DNA of 64,000 nucleotides from Rikenellaceae bacterium (GTDB lineage Bacteria; Bacteroidota; Bacteroidia; Bacteroidales; UBA932), in the NCBI GenBank assembly GCA_003542575.1, contig DPKJ01000014.1, positions 20,262-84,261 on the forward strand, read 5' to 3'. Positions 14,628-24,700 of this stretch are shown here, one piece after another. Below the pieces are notes generated by a model that was not told the DNA's origin, did no database searches, and saw only the letters and a program-made list of their open reading frames with translations. A program made the position numbers and the translations under genes. The number at the start of each line of letters is the position of its first letter. The stretch's first letter is position 1.

Positions 14628-15653
14628 TTAAATCACAGTTTCAAATTCTTTAAGGAATCTGATATCGTTTTCGAAGTAATGACGAAGGTCCTTCACCTGC
14701 CATTTTAGCATGGCTATTCTTTCGATGCCCATTCCAAAGGCAAAACCTGTATATTGGGTACTATCTATACCGTTAGCTTCAAGAACATTGGGATCGACCA
14801 TTCCGCAACCCATAATTTCCAGCCAACCTGTTCCCTTACATATGTTGCAACCCTTACCTTTACAAATATTGCAACTTACATCAACCTCTGCACTTGGCTC
14901 AGTGAAAGGGAAATACGACGGCCTAAGGCGAATCTGAGTCTCCTCTCCGAACATCTCACGCGCAAAGAGCAGTACCGCCTGCTTGAGATCGGCAAATGAG
15001 ACCTTTTTATCAATATACAGCCCCTCTACCTGGTGGAAAATGCAATGCGCTCTGGCCGATATGGCCTCGTTGCGAAATACTCTGCCCGGGCAAACAATTC
15101 TGATTGGGAGTTTCATGTGCTCCATTGCCCTAACCTGTACCGAGCTTGTATGAGTTCTTAAAAGAACAGGATTGTCACCCGATGTTATGAAAAAAGTATC
15201 CTGCATATCCCTGGCGGGGTGCTCAGGTGGAAAATTAAGTGCTCCAAAGACATGCCAGTCATCCTCAATCTCCGGACCCTCAGCAAGAACATATCCGAAT
15301 TTATTGAAAATTGAGAGAATTTCGTCTCTTGTAACAGAAATAGGGTGTCTGCCGCCAAGTTCAACCAAATCGCCGGGTTTAGTAAGATCGTACGCACTTG
15401 ATGACTCCCCCGGATTTTGCTCCAGTACTTCGCGAAGCTCTTCTATCTTCTGAGATGCCGCAACCTTAAGGTTGTTCAAAACCTGCCCCAGTTCACGTTT
15501 TTGCTCTGGCAAAACATTACGAAAATCGTCAAACATTTGGGTAATGGTACCCTTTTTCCCCAACAGGCGAATTCTAAGCTCTTCTATCTCCGACTCCTTC
15601 TGAGCGGTCAGCTCAGCAATTTCGGCCATTAATTTTTCAATTTTATCTCTCAT
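14628..15653 (-). CDS. pheS: Phenylalanyl-tRNA synthetase alpha subunit
   Basis: PheS charges tRNA-Phe as an alpha2-beta2 enzyme with PheT. The 341-residue product has an N-terminal coiled coil (residues 1-90), then the class II core: HPISVTRDEI near 125-134, LLRTHTSSVQVRAM (motif 2 region), FHQVEGLYID, FFPFTEPSAEV-type sequence (SYFPFTEPSAEVDVSC) and motif 3 in GMGIERIAMLKW near the C-terminus. pheT is not adjacent and not in the window, which is common in Bacteroidota. ATG at 15653 follows an AAAGAAAA stretch. The leader is about 120 nt and has possible alternative hairpins. Confidence 0.95.
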   Translation of the reverse strand: MRDKIEKLMAEIAELTAQKESEIEELRIRLLGKKGTITQMFDDFRNVLPEQKRELGQVLNNLKVAASQKIEELREVLEQNPGESSSAYDLTKPGDLVELGGRHPISVTRDEILSIFNKFGYVLAEGPEIEDDWHVFGALNFPPEHPARDMQDTFFITSGDNPVLLRTHTSSVQVRAMEHMKLPIRIVCPGRVFRNEAISARAHCIFHQVEGLYIDKKVSFADLKQAVLLFAREMFGEETQIRLRPSYFPFTEPSAEVDVSCNICKGKGCNICKGTGWLEIMGCGMVDPNVLEANGIDSTQYTGFAFGMGIERIAMLKWQVKDLRHYFENDIRFLKEFETVI

Positions 15654-15696
15654 TTTTCTTTATCAGTATTCAGACCGGAAAAAGTTCTTATGCGTT

Positions 15697-15759
15697 TTAC
15701 TTTACCCTCTCATAATATTGCTCGAATTCCTTTGGTCCCTTCGAGTCATTAAGCATCAT
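15697..15759 (-). CDS. Candidate 20-codon leader ORF before pheS
   Basis: In the pheS leader a minus-strand ATG ATG opens a 20-codon frame, MMLNDSKGPKEFEQYYERVK, ending in TAA. It contains one Phe and two Tyr codons. It overlaps two mutually exclusive hairpins (CTCGAA/TTCGAG, 15721-15745, and TCCCTT/AAGGGA, 15736-15766). It might be a regulatory leader peptide, a decayed gene fragment or chance; no ribosome-binding site stands out. Confidence 0.22.
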   Translation of the reverse strand: MMLNDSKGPKEFEQYYERVK

Positions 15760-15775
15760 AAAGGGATTAAAACGG

Positions 15776-18700
15776 CTACAAAGGTAATAATTCTTTTATT
15801 GCTCTCTCCAGTTGAGGATCTTTTGATTCAAGACGATCTTTGAATGTGTTCTTAACATAGATATCCGGAGAGACACCTTCGAATTCAAGATCCTTACCAT
15901 CAAGAGTGTAGCAACCCCAGGCAGGAAGTCTCACGCTGGAACCATCAATCAGACGGGCAGAAGAGGTAAAGATAATCCAGCGGTATGTCTCTGTTCCAAC
16001 CAGCTTAGCCAGCGACAGAGTTTTAATTCCGTTAGAGGTAACCTCGGCATCACTAAGACTTCTTTCATTAACCAAAACAATTATCGGTTTATCGGCAGGA
16101 GTTACATTGGGATGTGAAACTCGCGGATTATCCCTGTGACTCCAACGGAAGTGTTCTCTCTGGCTAAGCATGTCAATCACCTCTCTATGCACATTGCCTC
16201 CATTGTTGAACCTAAGGTCCAGAATAAGAGCATCTTTATGAACAGCTATAGTGTTTATTTCAATATAGAACCTCTCAAGAGACTCAGGCGACATATCCCT
16301 CATATGCAGGTAAGCAATCTTTCCGTTTGCAGCACTATCGACATAGGCCCTGTTCCAGTCCTCCCACTCTGTATATAATAGAGCCCTGAGCTCCGGTGTT
16401 GACATAGTGTGAATCTTAACATCAAACTCTTTACCCTCTCTCATAAATCCAAGCACAACCTCGCGCGGCAATGCAGCAGAAGCAAAATAGAGCTCCCGAT
16501 TCTTCCCACTCTCCAATTTAACTCCATTTACTGAAACCAATATATCGCCCGCCTTCAATGGATTTCCTGAATAGTCGGCCTTTGATCCCGGAACAATTCT
16601 ATCCAGCACATAAGGTGAATCATTTTTAAATATAAGCCCTGTAGCAATTGTAGAATATCTTGATGGAGCCTCCTCATCCTTGCCGCCAGTACTGAAGCCC
16701 ATGTGTGAAGAGTTAAGCTCGTTTAGCATATCGTTAAGCAGAATTCTCAGGTCATCTCTGGACTTTACATGTTTCAGAAAACCTGCATAGTAATCCCTTT
16801 TTGCACGCCAGTCAACACCGTGGAATTTAACATCATAGAAATTCTGCTCCAGAGTAGCCCAAACCTCATAGAACATCTGTCTGAACTCATCCGAAATATT
16901 CTTTGCAAAATTGTGTTTGAGATCAATCTTGGTTGCTGTTGCCGAGGCTAAATCAACCTTATACAGAGCCTCCCTATCTGCAGCAAAAAACTCTTTCCCT
17001 CCGTTGCTGTAAGCAGAGGCCATTCCTATCCCTTTAATTTTTTGAGGAGGCTTCTGATCCCACTCCTTAAGTTCAGTGACATACAACCCCCAATCTCCCT
17101 CGTGATTTGAATTGAACAGCAGATAACTCTTTTCTCCCCTCGACACCATAAACAGCGAATGCTGCTCTCCCCTGCTCATTACCCGCTCATATCTTCTTTG
17201 GATATTATCCGGTCTTACAACAACCGAAGAGTCTCTCTTCTCACGAGCCGAAACAAACAGTTTATCATACTCATCGGCAGCAAAAGGCCCCACAACCTTC
17301 TCAAGAGCAATCTTATAAACCTGTGTCCCCGCACCCCTTGGGAAAGCAGAACTCACACGGTTTGAGAGTATGTAGAGGTATTTTCCGTCAGGAGAGAATA
17401 CAGGGTCATTTTCGAAATTGGCCGAGTTTGTCAGATTCAGAGAGCTCTTTTTAGCTAAATCATATATGAATATATCTCTCTCGAAGAGGTTTACTGCTGC
17501 ATAGGCAAGGTGTTTACCATCAAATGAAAAACTTATCGGATAGCTCTGAAATGCCCAAAATTCGTGGTTTTGCAACACCTCAGTCGCCTTTGTAGCAGTA
17601 TTGATAACCATAAGTGATTTTCCACCATTAACAAATGCAATTTTATCTCCCTTAGGTGATATTACAAGAGATTTTATCGATGATTCGGGTGTAAACAGAG
17701 GTGTCTCTGCAGTTTTAAGGTCTGCACTCCGGAAATAGAGGCCTGTCCAGCCACCATTGGTTCTTGTGTAATAGACGCCCTTACTGTCAGAAGCCCAGAT
17801 AGCCTCGTCAGCCCTCTCTCCGGCAGGCGTAGGCAGCTGTTTTACGAAATTACCCTTGGCATCAGAGACAAAAAGCAAACCCCTGAATGTAAACACCAGT
17901 TTTTTACCATCCGGTGAAATAGCAAAGCTCTGTGGCCTGCCCAACGGAACTGAAATATCATTAAGAATACGGTTATCGGCAAGTTCAATTTGAGGTTCAA
18001 CACTCTCGCCGCTTTTAAGATCAAGAACATGAATCCTGTAACCTTTAATAAAGACTATTTTTGACCCATCATGGCTAATTGCCGGGTACTGAACCGACTC
18101 TTCAAACGAAGTGAGATACTTTTTGTCGGTATGTCTTACAATATTTGCCTCTCCGTTGCCCTCCTCAGAGACATAATAGAGGTTACCCCCCTTGTCAACC
18201 ATTGGCCAGATATCCCTTCCCCTAAAGTCTGTAAGCTCTTTATACTCTTTTGTCTTCTCATTCCATGACTTTATATCTGGATTATGATCTCCACGATAAC
18301 CCTTTCTTGTCTGAAACGCGAAGCTCTCGGTAGATTCGTTAAAATAGTACTCACCGGTTGCCGGATTTTTTACAAGATTGGCTATTGTATTAAAATAGTG
18401 TGGAAAAAGTCGCACCGGAGTACCGCCCTCTGCAGGAACGTAGTATGTACTTCTTGTATTGTATCTGTTTGACTCAATATATATACCTTTTGAATCGGGA
18501 GACCATGAAGCAGGAACATCTGACGCATCGTGAAACGTAAGTTGTGTAATTACCCCTCCGGCAACCGGAACAACATAAACATTGTTGTTTCCCTGTTCGT
18601 TTGAAGAGAACGCAAGGAGTTTTCCGTCCGGAGATATTTTGGGATTTGACTCGTTTCCTCCCATTGATATTACCTTTAGAGCAAGACCTCCGTTAGTTGC

Positions 18701-18847
18701 AACTTTGTAAATATCACCCGAGTATGAGAAATATATTTGAGAACCGTCGGGGGTAAGTGCCGGTTTAGTAGCAAATGTAACATTTTCAGCTGCAGCTCCT
18801 GAGCACAGGAGAAGCGCAGCAATAAGTGATAGTGCCGGTTTTAACAT
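15776..18847 (-). CDS. Secreted tricorn-like S41 protease
   Basis: The 1023-residue product has a signal peptide (MLKPALSLIAALLLCSGAAA). Residues 25-650 form WD40/PD40-like beta-propeller repeats (for example SPDGKLLAFSSNEQGNNNVYVV). Then come a helical C1 segment (EMWATLE-like FYEVWATLEQNFYDVKFHG), a PDZ domain near 760-840 (GDILVSVNGVKLESGKN) and an S41 core with GGNVHREVIDML and the nucleophile region NERSLSDAEV near 955. Tricorn and its relatives degrade peptides; Bacteroidota forms are periplasmic. It follows arcA by 27 nt, so it is probably the last gene of the yraN-manC-arcA run. The peptide substrate and any link to arginine use are unknown. Confidence 0.88.
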   Translation of the reverse strand: MLKPALSLIAALLLCSGAAAENVTFATKPALTPDGSQIYFSYSGDIYKVATNGGLALKVISMGGNESNPKISPDGKLLAFSSNEQGNNNVYVVPVAGGVITQLTFHDASDVPASWSPDSKGIYIESNRYNTRSTYYVPAEGGTPVRLFPHYFNTIANLVKNPATGEYYFNESTESFAFQTRKGYRGDHNPDIKSWNEKTKEYKELTDFRGRDIWPMVDKGGNLYYVSEEGNGEANIVRHTDKKYLTSFEESVQYPAISHDGSKIVFIKGYRIHVLDLKSGESVEPQIELADNRILNDISVPLGRPQSFAISPDGKKLVFTFRGLLFVSDAKGNFVKQLPTPAGERADEAIWASDSKGVYYTRTNGGWTGLYFRSADLKTAETPLFTPESSIKSLVISPKGDKIAFVNGGKSLMVINTATKATEVLQNHEFWAFQSYPISFSFDGKHLAYAAVNLFERDIFIYDLAKKSSLNLTNSANFENDPVFSPDGKYLYILSNRVSSAFPRGAGTQVYKIALEKVVGPFAADEYDKLFVSAREKRDSSVVVRPDNIQRRYERVMSRGEQHSLFMVSRGEKSYLLFNSNHEGDWGLYVTELKEWDQKPPQKIKGIGMASAYSNGGKEFFAADREALYKVDLASATATKIDLKHNFAKNISDEFRQMFYEVWATLEQNFYDVKFHGVDWRAKRDYYAGFLKHVKSRDDLRILLNDMLNELNSSHMGFSTGGKDEEAPSRYSTIATGLIFKNDSPYVLDRIVPGSKADYSGNPLKAGDILVSVNGVKLESGKNRELYFASAALPREVVLGFMREGKEFDVKIHTMSTPELRALLYTEWEDWNRAYVDSAANGKIAYLHMRDMSPESLERFYIEINTIAVHKDALILDLRFNNGGNVHREVIDMLSQREHFRWSHRDNPRVSHPNVTPADKPIIVLVNERSLSDAEVTSNGIKTLSLAKLVGTETYRWIIFTSSARLIDGSSVRLPAWGCYTLDGKDLEFEGVSPDIYVKNTFKDRLESKDPQLERAIKELLPL
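15779..15786 (-). promoter_or_regulatory. -7 element for pheS
   Basis: TACCTTTG (complement of 15779-15786) fits TAnnTTTG and lies in the last codons of the upstream protease gene. Transcription would start near 15773 and give a 120-nt pheS leader. No -33 box is clear. Confidence 0.45.
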
Positions 18848-18874
18848 ATCTGAATTGTTAGGTTATATCTAAAA

Positions 18875-20152
18875 TTATTTTGGCCATTTTACGGGTGACC
18901 TCCTTAAAGGCATTGTCATACATCTTGCACCACCACCACCTCTTGGTAATTCCGAACCCTCTATGGTTACTACACAGTTCTTAATCTTATGAATATCCTT
19001 TTTACCTGATATTACATCCCAGGAAGGTATTATTTCAAAACCAATCTTATCCAGCTCATTAAGTGTATGTACATTCCTTGCATACGCCATCACTTTTCCG
19101 GGAGCAAGTGCAAACAGGTTTGCCCCGCTATGCCACTGCTCTCTCTCCTGATTCCACTCATCGGCACTTCCTCCGCAAATAACAGTATCAACCTCCATTC
19201 CAAGCTTTTTAAGAATTGAAGGGATGTTGTTAACCGATTTGATTTTTGAAACCTTACCGTTTTCGATAATCATATGAACTGTCTGGAACTGATTTTCACC
19301 AAGAATCAACGGCTCAAAGACCATTGCCTTATCGGTATCAAGAAGAGTGAAGACCATGTCAAGGTGTATAAAAGATTCGGGCGATTCGGGCAGTTGCTGT
19401 ACAATTATGTGCTTCTTCTCGGTACACCCCGATCTGCAAAGACGGTTTATGAGCATATCAATACCCTGACTGCTAGTCCTTGTGCCATTTCCAACAAGCA
19501 GAATATCCTCCCTTGCTACCAGAATATCCCCTCCCTCCATATAAACCTCGTTATTACCGGGCTGAAAATCGTGCGCATTCAATACATCACCATTAAAAAT
19601 TCGCTTGCTCCTGAATATGGCTTCACAAATAAAAGACTCCCTCATCCTTACCTTGCTTGCCATCTTGCAAACCAACACCTTATTCCCTATTGATACAGAG
19701 GCATCTCTGGTAAAATAGAAATTATACAGAGGCTGAAGCGCATAATAATCATCTTTAAGATATGCTGTCAGTGAATTAATCCTTGCAGGCAATCCCTCTA
19801 TAAGCACCTTTGTAAGTGCTTTTGAAGACATATCCATCAGGTATTCAAAATATTCTGTAACCTCTTCACTAACACAAATTTTACCAATAAGTGCCTCCCG
19901 CTCCTCGTGCTTATCTAAAAGTTCACAAAGAAGATCGGCAATTTGATAGGTTTTGGTAAACTTATTTAGAACACCTGAAAGCTGCTCATACTCCTTTTGA
20001 GCAATGGAGAGGTTTAATATGTCACTGTAAAGGGCTCTCTGCGCATTACGGGGAGTCATGTTCTCTACCTCGGCACCGGGGGTGTGTAACAACACGGCCT
20101 CCAGCTTACCTATCTCTGAATTTACCTCAATATTAAGAAGCTTTTCCTTCAT
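18875..20152 (-). CDS. arcA: Arginine deiminase
   Basis: ArcA hydrolyses arginine to citrulline and ammonia. The 425-residue protein has every core motif: FTRDA near 168, EGGDIL near 227 (Asp/Glu), HLDMVFT (His), DEWNQEREQWHSGANLFAL and the C-terminal GGGGARCMTMPL with catalytic Cys411. ATG at 20152 lies 10 nt after the manC stop. No arcB or arcC is nearby, so the ATP-yielding ADI pathway is not shown here. Instead ctlX and rocD, 20 kb away in this window, can take citrulline to glutamate semialdehyde. Confidence 0.93.
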   Translation of the reverse strand: MKEKLLNIEVNSEIGKLEAVLLHTPGAEVENMTPRNAQRALYSDILNLSIAQKEYEQLSGVLNKFTKTYQIADLLCELLDKHEEREALIGKICVSEEVTEYFEYLMDMSSKALTKVLIEGLPARINSLTAYLKDDYYALQPLYNFYFTRDASVSIGNKVLVCKMASKVRMRESFICEAIFRSKRIFNGDVLNAHDFQPGNNEVYMEGGDILVAREDILLVGNGTRTSSQGIDMLINRLCRSGCTEKKHIIVQQLPESPESFIHLDMVFTLLDTDKAMVFEPLILGENQFQTVHMIIENGKVSKIKSVNNIPSILKKLGMEVDTVICGGSADEWNQEREQWHSGANLFALAPGKVMAYARNVHTLNELDKIGFEIIPSWDVISGKKDIHKIKNCVVTIEGSELPRGGGGARCMTMPLRRSPVKWPK

Positions 20153-20162
20153 ATATTTTTGT

Positions 20163-21257
20163 TTATTGATACTTGCTAAGATCTATCAAAGGAAGATCTG
20201 TCATTATTGATTTATAGACCGATTCGTCTCTTGGACATATTAATAATACATCATTAGTGTTAATTATCATGAAATTATCCAACCCCGCTGCTACTATCAG
20301 TTTTTTCTCACCCTCAGACACAATTATCGAATTGCTAACACCCCTCAATAAAGTCTCTTTTGCCTGAACAAGGTTATCACCACTCTTTCCCTCAAATTGG
20401 GAATAGAGCGACTCCCATGTACCCAGATCTGACCAACCGAATGATACAGGATAGACAACAGCCTTATCTGTATTCTCCATTATTCCGTAGTCAATAGATA
20501 TGCTCTTGCACTCCTCATAAACCTTATTAATGAAATGAGGCTCCTGTGGAGTGTAGTATTTTCCTGCCCCCTCACCAAAAATGGTTGCAATTTCGGGCTG
20601 ATGTGTCTCAATCTCCTTAAGAATTGTTTTAAGATTCCATATAAAAATACCTGAGTTCCAGAGAAATTCCCCACTGTTTACAAACACCTCTGCAAGCTGC
20701 GCGTTGGGCTTTTCGGTAAATGTCTTGACAGTATAGGCAACATTACCGTTTATATTAAAAAAGTTGTGTTTGTTAGCCTGTATATATCCGTATTCGGTTT
20801 CGGGTCTGTTTGGCTCTACGCCGAGTGTGATTAGAACATCGTTTTTTTGAGCATATCTGAGAGCGTTCTCTATGGTTTCAAGAAAAACCTCCTCGTTTTG
20901 AATCAAATGGTCCGATGGTGTTACAACAACTGTTGCATCGGGGTCTTTTGTGAGGATTTTATATGATGCATAAGCCATGCATGGTGCTGTATTTCTCCTG
21001 TATGGCTCCAGCAGTATCTGGTCAGAGGTAAGCTCAGGAATCTGCTCAGCAACCATATCTTTATATGATGCAGAGGTAACAACCAATATGTTTTCACGAG
21101 GCATAATTTTTTCAAACCTCTCGTAGGTTTGCCTGATGAATGTCTTACCTGTCCCCAGTATGTCCAGGAACTGTTTTGGCTTAGAATTTCTGCTGACAGG
21201 CCAAAAGCGGCTTCCAAGGCCACCGGCCATAATTATACAATAGTGATTTTCAGCCAT
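20163..21257 (-). CDS. manC: Mannose-1-phosphate guanylyltransferase
   Basis: The enzyme makes GDP-mannose for surface glycans. The N-terminal nucleotidyltransferase signature is clear: IIMAGGLGSRFWPVSR near 8-23 and PKQFLDI. EPYRRNTAPCMAYAS, VTPSDHLI near 113-120, TEYGYI, FTEKP and WNSGIFIW follow. At 364 residues it has the transferase domain only and lacks the C-terminal isomerase found in bifunctional ManC/AlgA. It is close to yraN (19 nt) and arcA (10 nt) on the same strand. Confidence 0.92.
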   Translation of the reverse strand: MAENHYCIIMAGGLGSRFWPVSRNSKPKQFLDILGTGKTFIRQTYERFEKIMPRENILVVTSASYKDMVAEQIPELTSDQILLEPYRRNTAPCMAYASYKILTKDPDATVVVTPSDHLIQNEEVFLETIENALRYAQKNDVLITLGVEPNRPETEYGYIQANKHNFFNINGNVAYTVKTFTEKPNAQLAEVFVNSGEFLWNSGIFIWNLKTILKEIETHQPEIATIFGEGAGKYYTPQEPHFINKVYEECKSISIDYGIMENTDKAVVYPVSFGWSDLGTWESLYSQFEGKSGDNLVQAKETLLRGVSNSIIVSEGEKKLIVAAGLDNFMIINTNDVLLICPRDESVYKSIMTDLPLIDLSKYQ

Positions 21258-21276
21258 ATTTTTAATTATTTAAATA

Positions 21277-21690
21277 TTACCATTCAGGAGCAAAAGCATC
21301 AGGAAAATATTTGACTTCAACAACTCCACCCTCCTTAAAAATAACAGATACAATATCGAATCTGGTATCAAAATGAATATTATTTCTGTAAATAAACCTT
21401 GCAGCAGCCGAAATTACGGCACGTTGCTTTTTTCTATCTACTGTTTCAAAGGGCAACCTTACAAGCGGTTCGGAAAGTGACCTCACCTCAACAATGTGAA
21501 TCATTTCGTTTTTAAGATCAAAATGGCCACTCTTCATTATAAGGTCAATCTCTCTGTGACCCGCTCTGTAGTTTCTCTGTAAAAGAGTCAGCCCCTTTTT
21601 CAAAAGATACTCCAACGCCATATCCTCCGCCAATCTTCCCCTCTCACTCCTTCCCTTCAGACGTGAAAAAGAGCCCTTTTCACCCTCCAT
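21277..21690 (-). CDS. YraN/UPF0102 family nuclease-like protein
   Basis: The 137-residue product matches UPF0102: GRLAEDMALEYLLKKG in the first helices, NYRAGHREIDLIM near 40-52 and IHIVEVRSLSE near 65-75, which keep the E-D-(E/Q)xK-like pattern of a restriction-endonuclease fold. The EVR replaces the more common EVK. Its biological role is unknown. ATG at 21690 is preferred over an in-frame GTG two codons upstream. Confidence 0.83.
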   Translation of the reverse strand: MEGEKGSFSRLKGRSERGRLAEDMALEYLLKKGLTLLQRNYRAGHREIDLIMKSGHFDLKNEMIHIVEVRSLSEPLVRLPFETVDRKKQRAVISAAARFIYRNNIHFDTRFDIVSVIFKEGGVVEVKYFPDAFAPEW

Positions 21691-21728
21691 CTGCACAATC
21701 TTTAAACAAATTTAACAAAATAAAACAA

Positions 21729-21758
21729 AAAAGCTTGCCCGATTTCGGACAAGCTTTA
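21729..21758 (-). terminator. Terminator of the TonB-dependent receptor gene
   Basis: Minus-strand AAAGCTTGTCCGA pairs with TCGGGCAAGCTTT (one G-U) and is followed by TTTTGTTTTATTTT. It begins about 20 nt past the receptor stop and separates it from yraN. Confidence 0.85.
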
Positions 21759-21779
21759 ATGTTTTAAGAACTTAAATTT

Positions 21780-24700
21780 CTAGAAGATAAATCTAACTCC
21801 AAACAACATACCCCAGGTACTTCCTGTTGTTACAGATTTTACTTGTTGGTTTTTAGTGTCAAAGGTTGCGATATCTGTTGCATTCAGAGTGAATGTAGGA
21901 ACACCGGAAGAGTTTACACCCTTATAAGTTAGAGGCATAATTACATCATACTGGTTAGCAAGACCGCTTCTTGTAAAGTGACCCCAATCCTTGTTAAGCA
22001 GGTTACCTGCGTTAACAATGTCAAGGCTGAACTGAAGTGTATATCTGCGGTTGCTACCGAAGTTTGCAAATATATCCTGAAGGATTTTTGCATCCCAACG
22101 GTTTCTCCATGGATTAACACGTGCAAATCTCTCTGCATACTGTCCTTTTCTTGTGCTCAGGTAACTATCACCCTCAACAAATTGCCAGAATTTTGCTGCC
22201 TGCTCAGCTGCTGTCATCTTACCTGCAACGTCAACAAAAGTAAGTTCATTGGCATCTTTTGGTACATATATCAGGTCAGAAGCTGAACCGTCGCCTGTCA
22301 TATCATTAGAGTATGCATAAGATGAACGACCCATTGCTGCTCCATTGTAGTAAATTGAAAATGTTGTAGCAAGGTGCTTAATATACTCAACTCTGTAAGA
22401 GATTGTACCAACAACTCTATGGGGAACTGCAAAGTTTGAGTGGCTAAGCTGTGGATTGTTCAGGTCATAAACATCAAGGTTACTTGTCCATGCAGAAGCT
22501 GCTGAAGAACCTGGGTTTGAAGATACGTCCTTAGAAACGTTGTATGTGTATGCAACCATTCCGGAAAGACCATTAGAAAAGTTCTTGGTTAGTTGTGCTG
22601 TTAGCAACGACTGGTATCCCTGGCTTGAGTTAGTAAGGAGCATAGCTGAGCCTACACCGCTGTTTACTTTATTGCCCGACCAGTAAGGTCTGTTATCAGG
22701 ACCAAAGAATACTTTGTTCTGACCAGGAAGGTTCATGTTCTTCTGAACAACTGCGTTTACATCTTTTGAGAACAACGCTTCAAGTGTAAGAATCATATTA
22801 CCCGGCAATTCAATATCAGCTGCAAGGTTAGATCTCCAGATTCTTGGCATTTTAAAGTCTTTGGCAACCTGAGCAAGAGCTGCTCCTGAAGCAAGTGTTG
22901 TGCTCACAGCCTGAGGGAAAAGGCCAGGATATTTAGCTACCTGAGCTCTGAAGTCAGGGTTGAATCTGAAGTCGGCAGGAAGGTTTGCGCCTGTAATACC
23001 AATCTCAGGACTCTGAACAGTACCTGATGAAGTAGGCTGGTTAGTAAACCACACAAAAGGAAGAACACCGGTAAATAGACCTGTACCTCCGCGAACCTGA
23101 AGGCTTCTGTCACCCTTAACATCCCAATTGAAACCAACTCTCGGATTAATTTGTAGTTTGGTGTTTGGCCATGTGCTTACATCAAATTTGAAACCATCCT
23201 TGAATTTAAGTGCAGAAATTGCAGGATTATCCATCAATGAATTGTGGTACATTGGGTACTCTGCACGAACACCGTAAGTTAGTTTGAATTGTTTGTTCAC
23301 GATCCACTCATCCTGAACATAAAGGCTACCAAGGCCAAAACTCATCTCAACACCTTTAGGGTCAGCTCCGTTATAACCATAAGTTACACCGAATCCTGTA
23401 GGTTTTGCATTGTTGATAAAATCGTCAAGTGAAGCATATCTGTAGTAGCTGGTTCCTTCACGAATATATGAGTTGTTTACGAAAATGTTATCGTAAGCTA
23501 TACCTGCTGTAAGAGTGTGCTTGTCAAGGTTAATTGAAAGGTTATTTACAACAGAGAAAGTGTTGTTAAGAACCTGATTGCGATATGTGAAGAGCTCATA
23601 ACCGAATGACATGTAAGGGTTACCGTCTTTGTAAATATCAACAAACGGGAAGACAGCACTGTTGCTGGTTCTTCTTGGGTCCATAGTCTTGGTATATGAT
23701 ACCAGGAATTTGTTTGCAACTCTGTTGCCGAAAGTTGAGTTCAACTCACCTGCAAAAGCATCAATTGCATTTTCGTTACCGTAGAATGCATTAGAGAATG
23801 AAATAGAGTATTCACCCACGCGGCTGTTGTTGTTTCTTGGAACAGAAGGAGGGCCAGATGTTGCATTGGTAAGACTGGTACTTGTGTTTCTTAGTCTGTT
23901 ATATCTGAATGCAAATTTGTGATTCCTTGCAATGTTCCAGTCCAGACGTGCAAGAATCTTGTAGTTCTCAGATGGGAATGAACTAAAGTTCTGGTATTCA
24001 CCCGGATCATAATTGAAAGCAGAAAGAAGGTGATTTTTAGCTCTCTCCAAATCTGCTACTGTAGTTCTTGAAATTCTGTTTGTAAGATCGGCAACTCCGT
24101 TTGTGCTTGGTTCCCATGCATTACTTGGAGATGTCTCTTTCTCATACTCGTAACTTGCAAAAAGGAAGAGTTTGTCTTTGATGATAGGACCACCAACTGT
24201 TATACCATAAGTTGATGATGACCTAAGTCTTGCATTATTCACGATTGATTCTCCAACTTTCTCACCGGTAAAAGATTTAGGTCTTAAGTAAGTGTATGCA
24301 GTTACTTTAAGTTTGTTGTCACCCGATTTGGTAACAGCATTGATTGAAGCACCTGTAAACTGAGAAAGACGTACATCGTAAGGTGCAAGGTTTACAGAAA
24401 CCTGCTCGATAGCGTCAAGAGAGATAGGCTGAGAAGACCCTCCCGGCATTGCGCTGCTTGAAAGACCAAAGTTATTGTTGAAAGCAGCTCCGTCAATGGT
24501 AACTGTGTTGAACCTGCCGTCGCGACCTGCAAACGAATTACCGTTTGACTGAGGAGTCATCCTTGTAAAATCAGTCAAACTGCGGCTGATAGAAGGAAGA
24601 GATGATATATCCCTTGAACTGATGTTCATCGATGCACCTGTCCTGTTACTGTTAAGTATCGGATTAACCAGGCCTGCCGAGATCACAACCTCAGAAAGAG

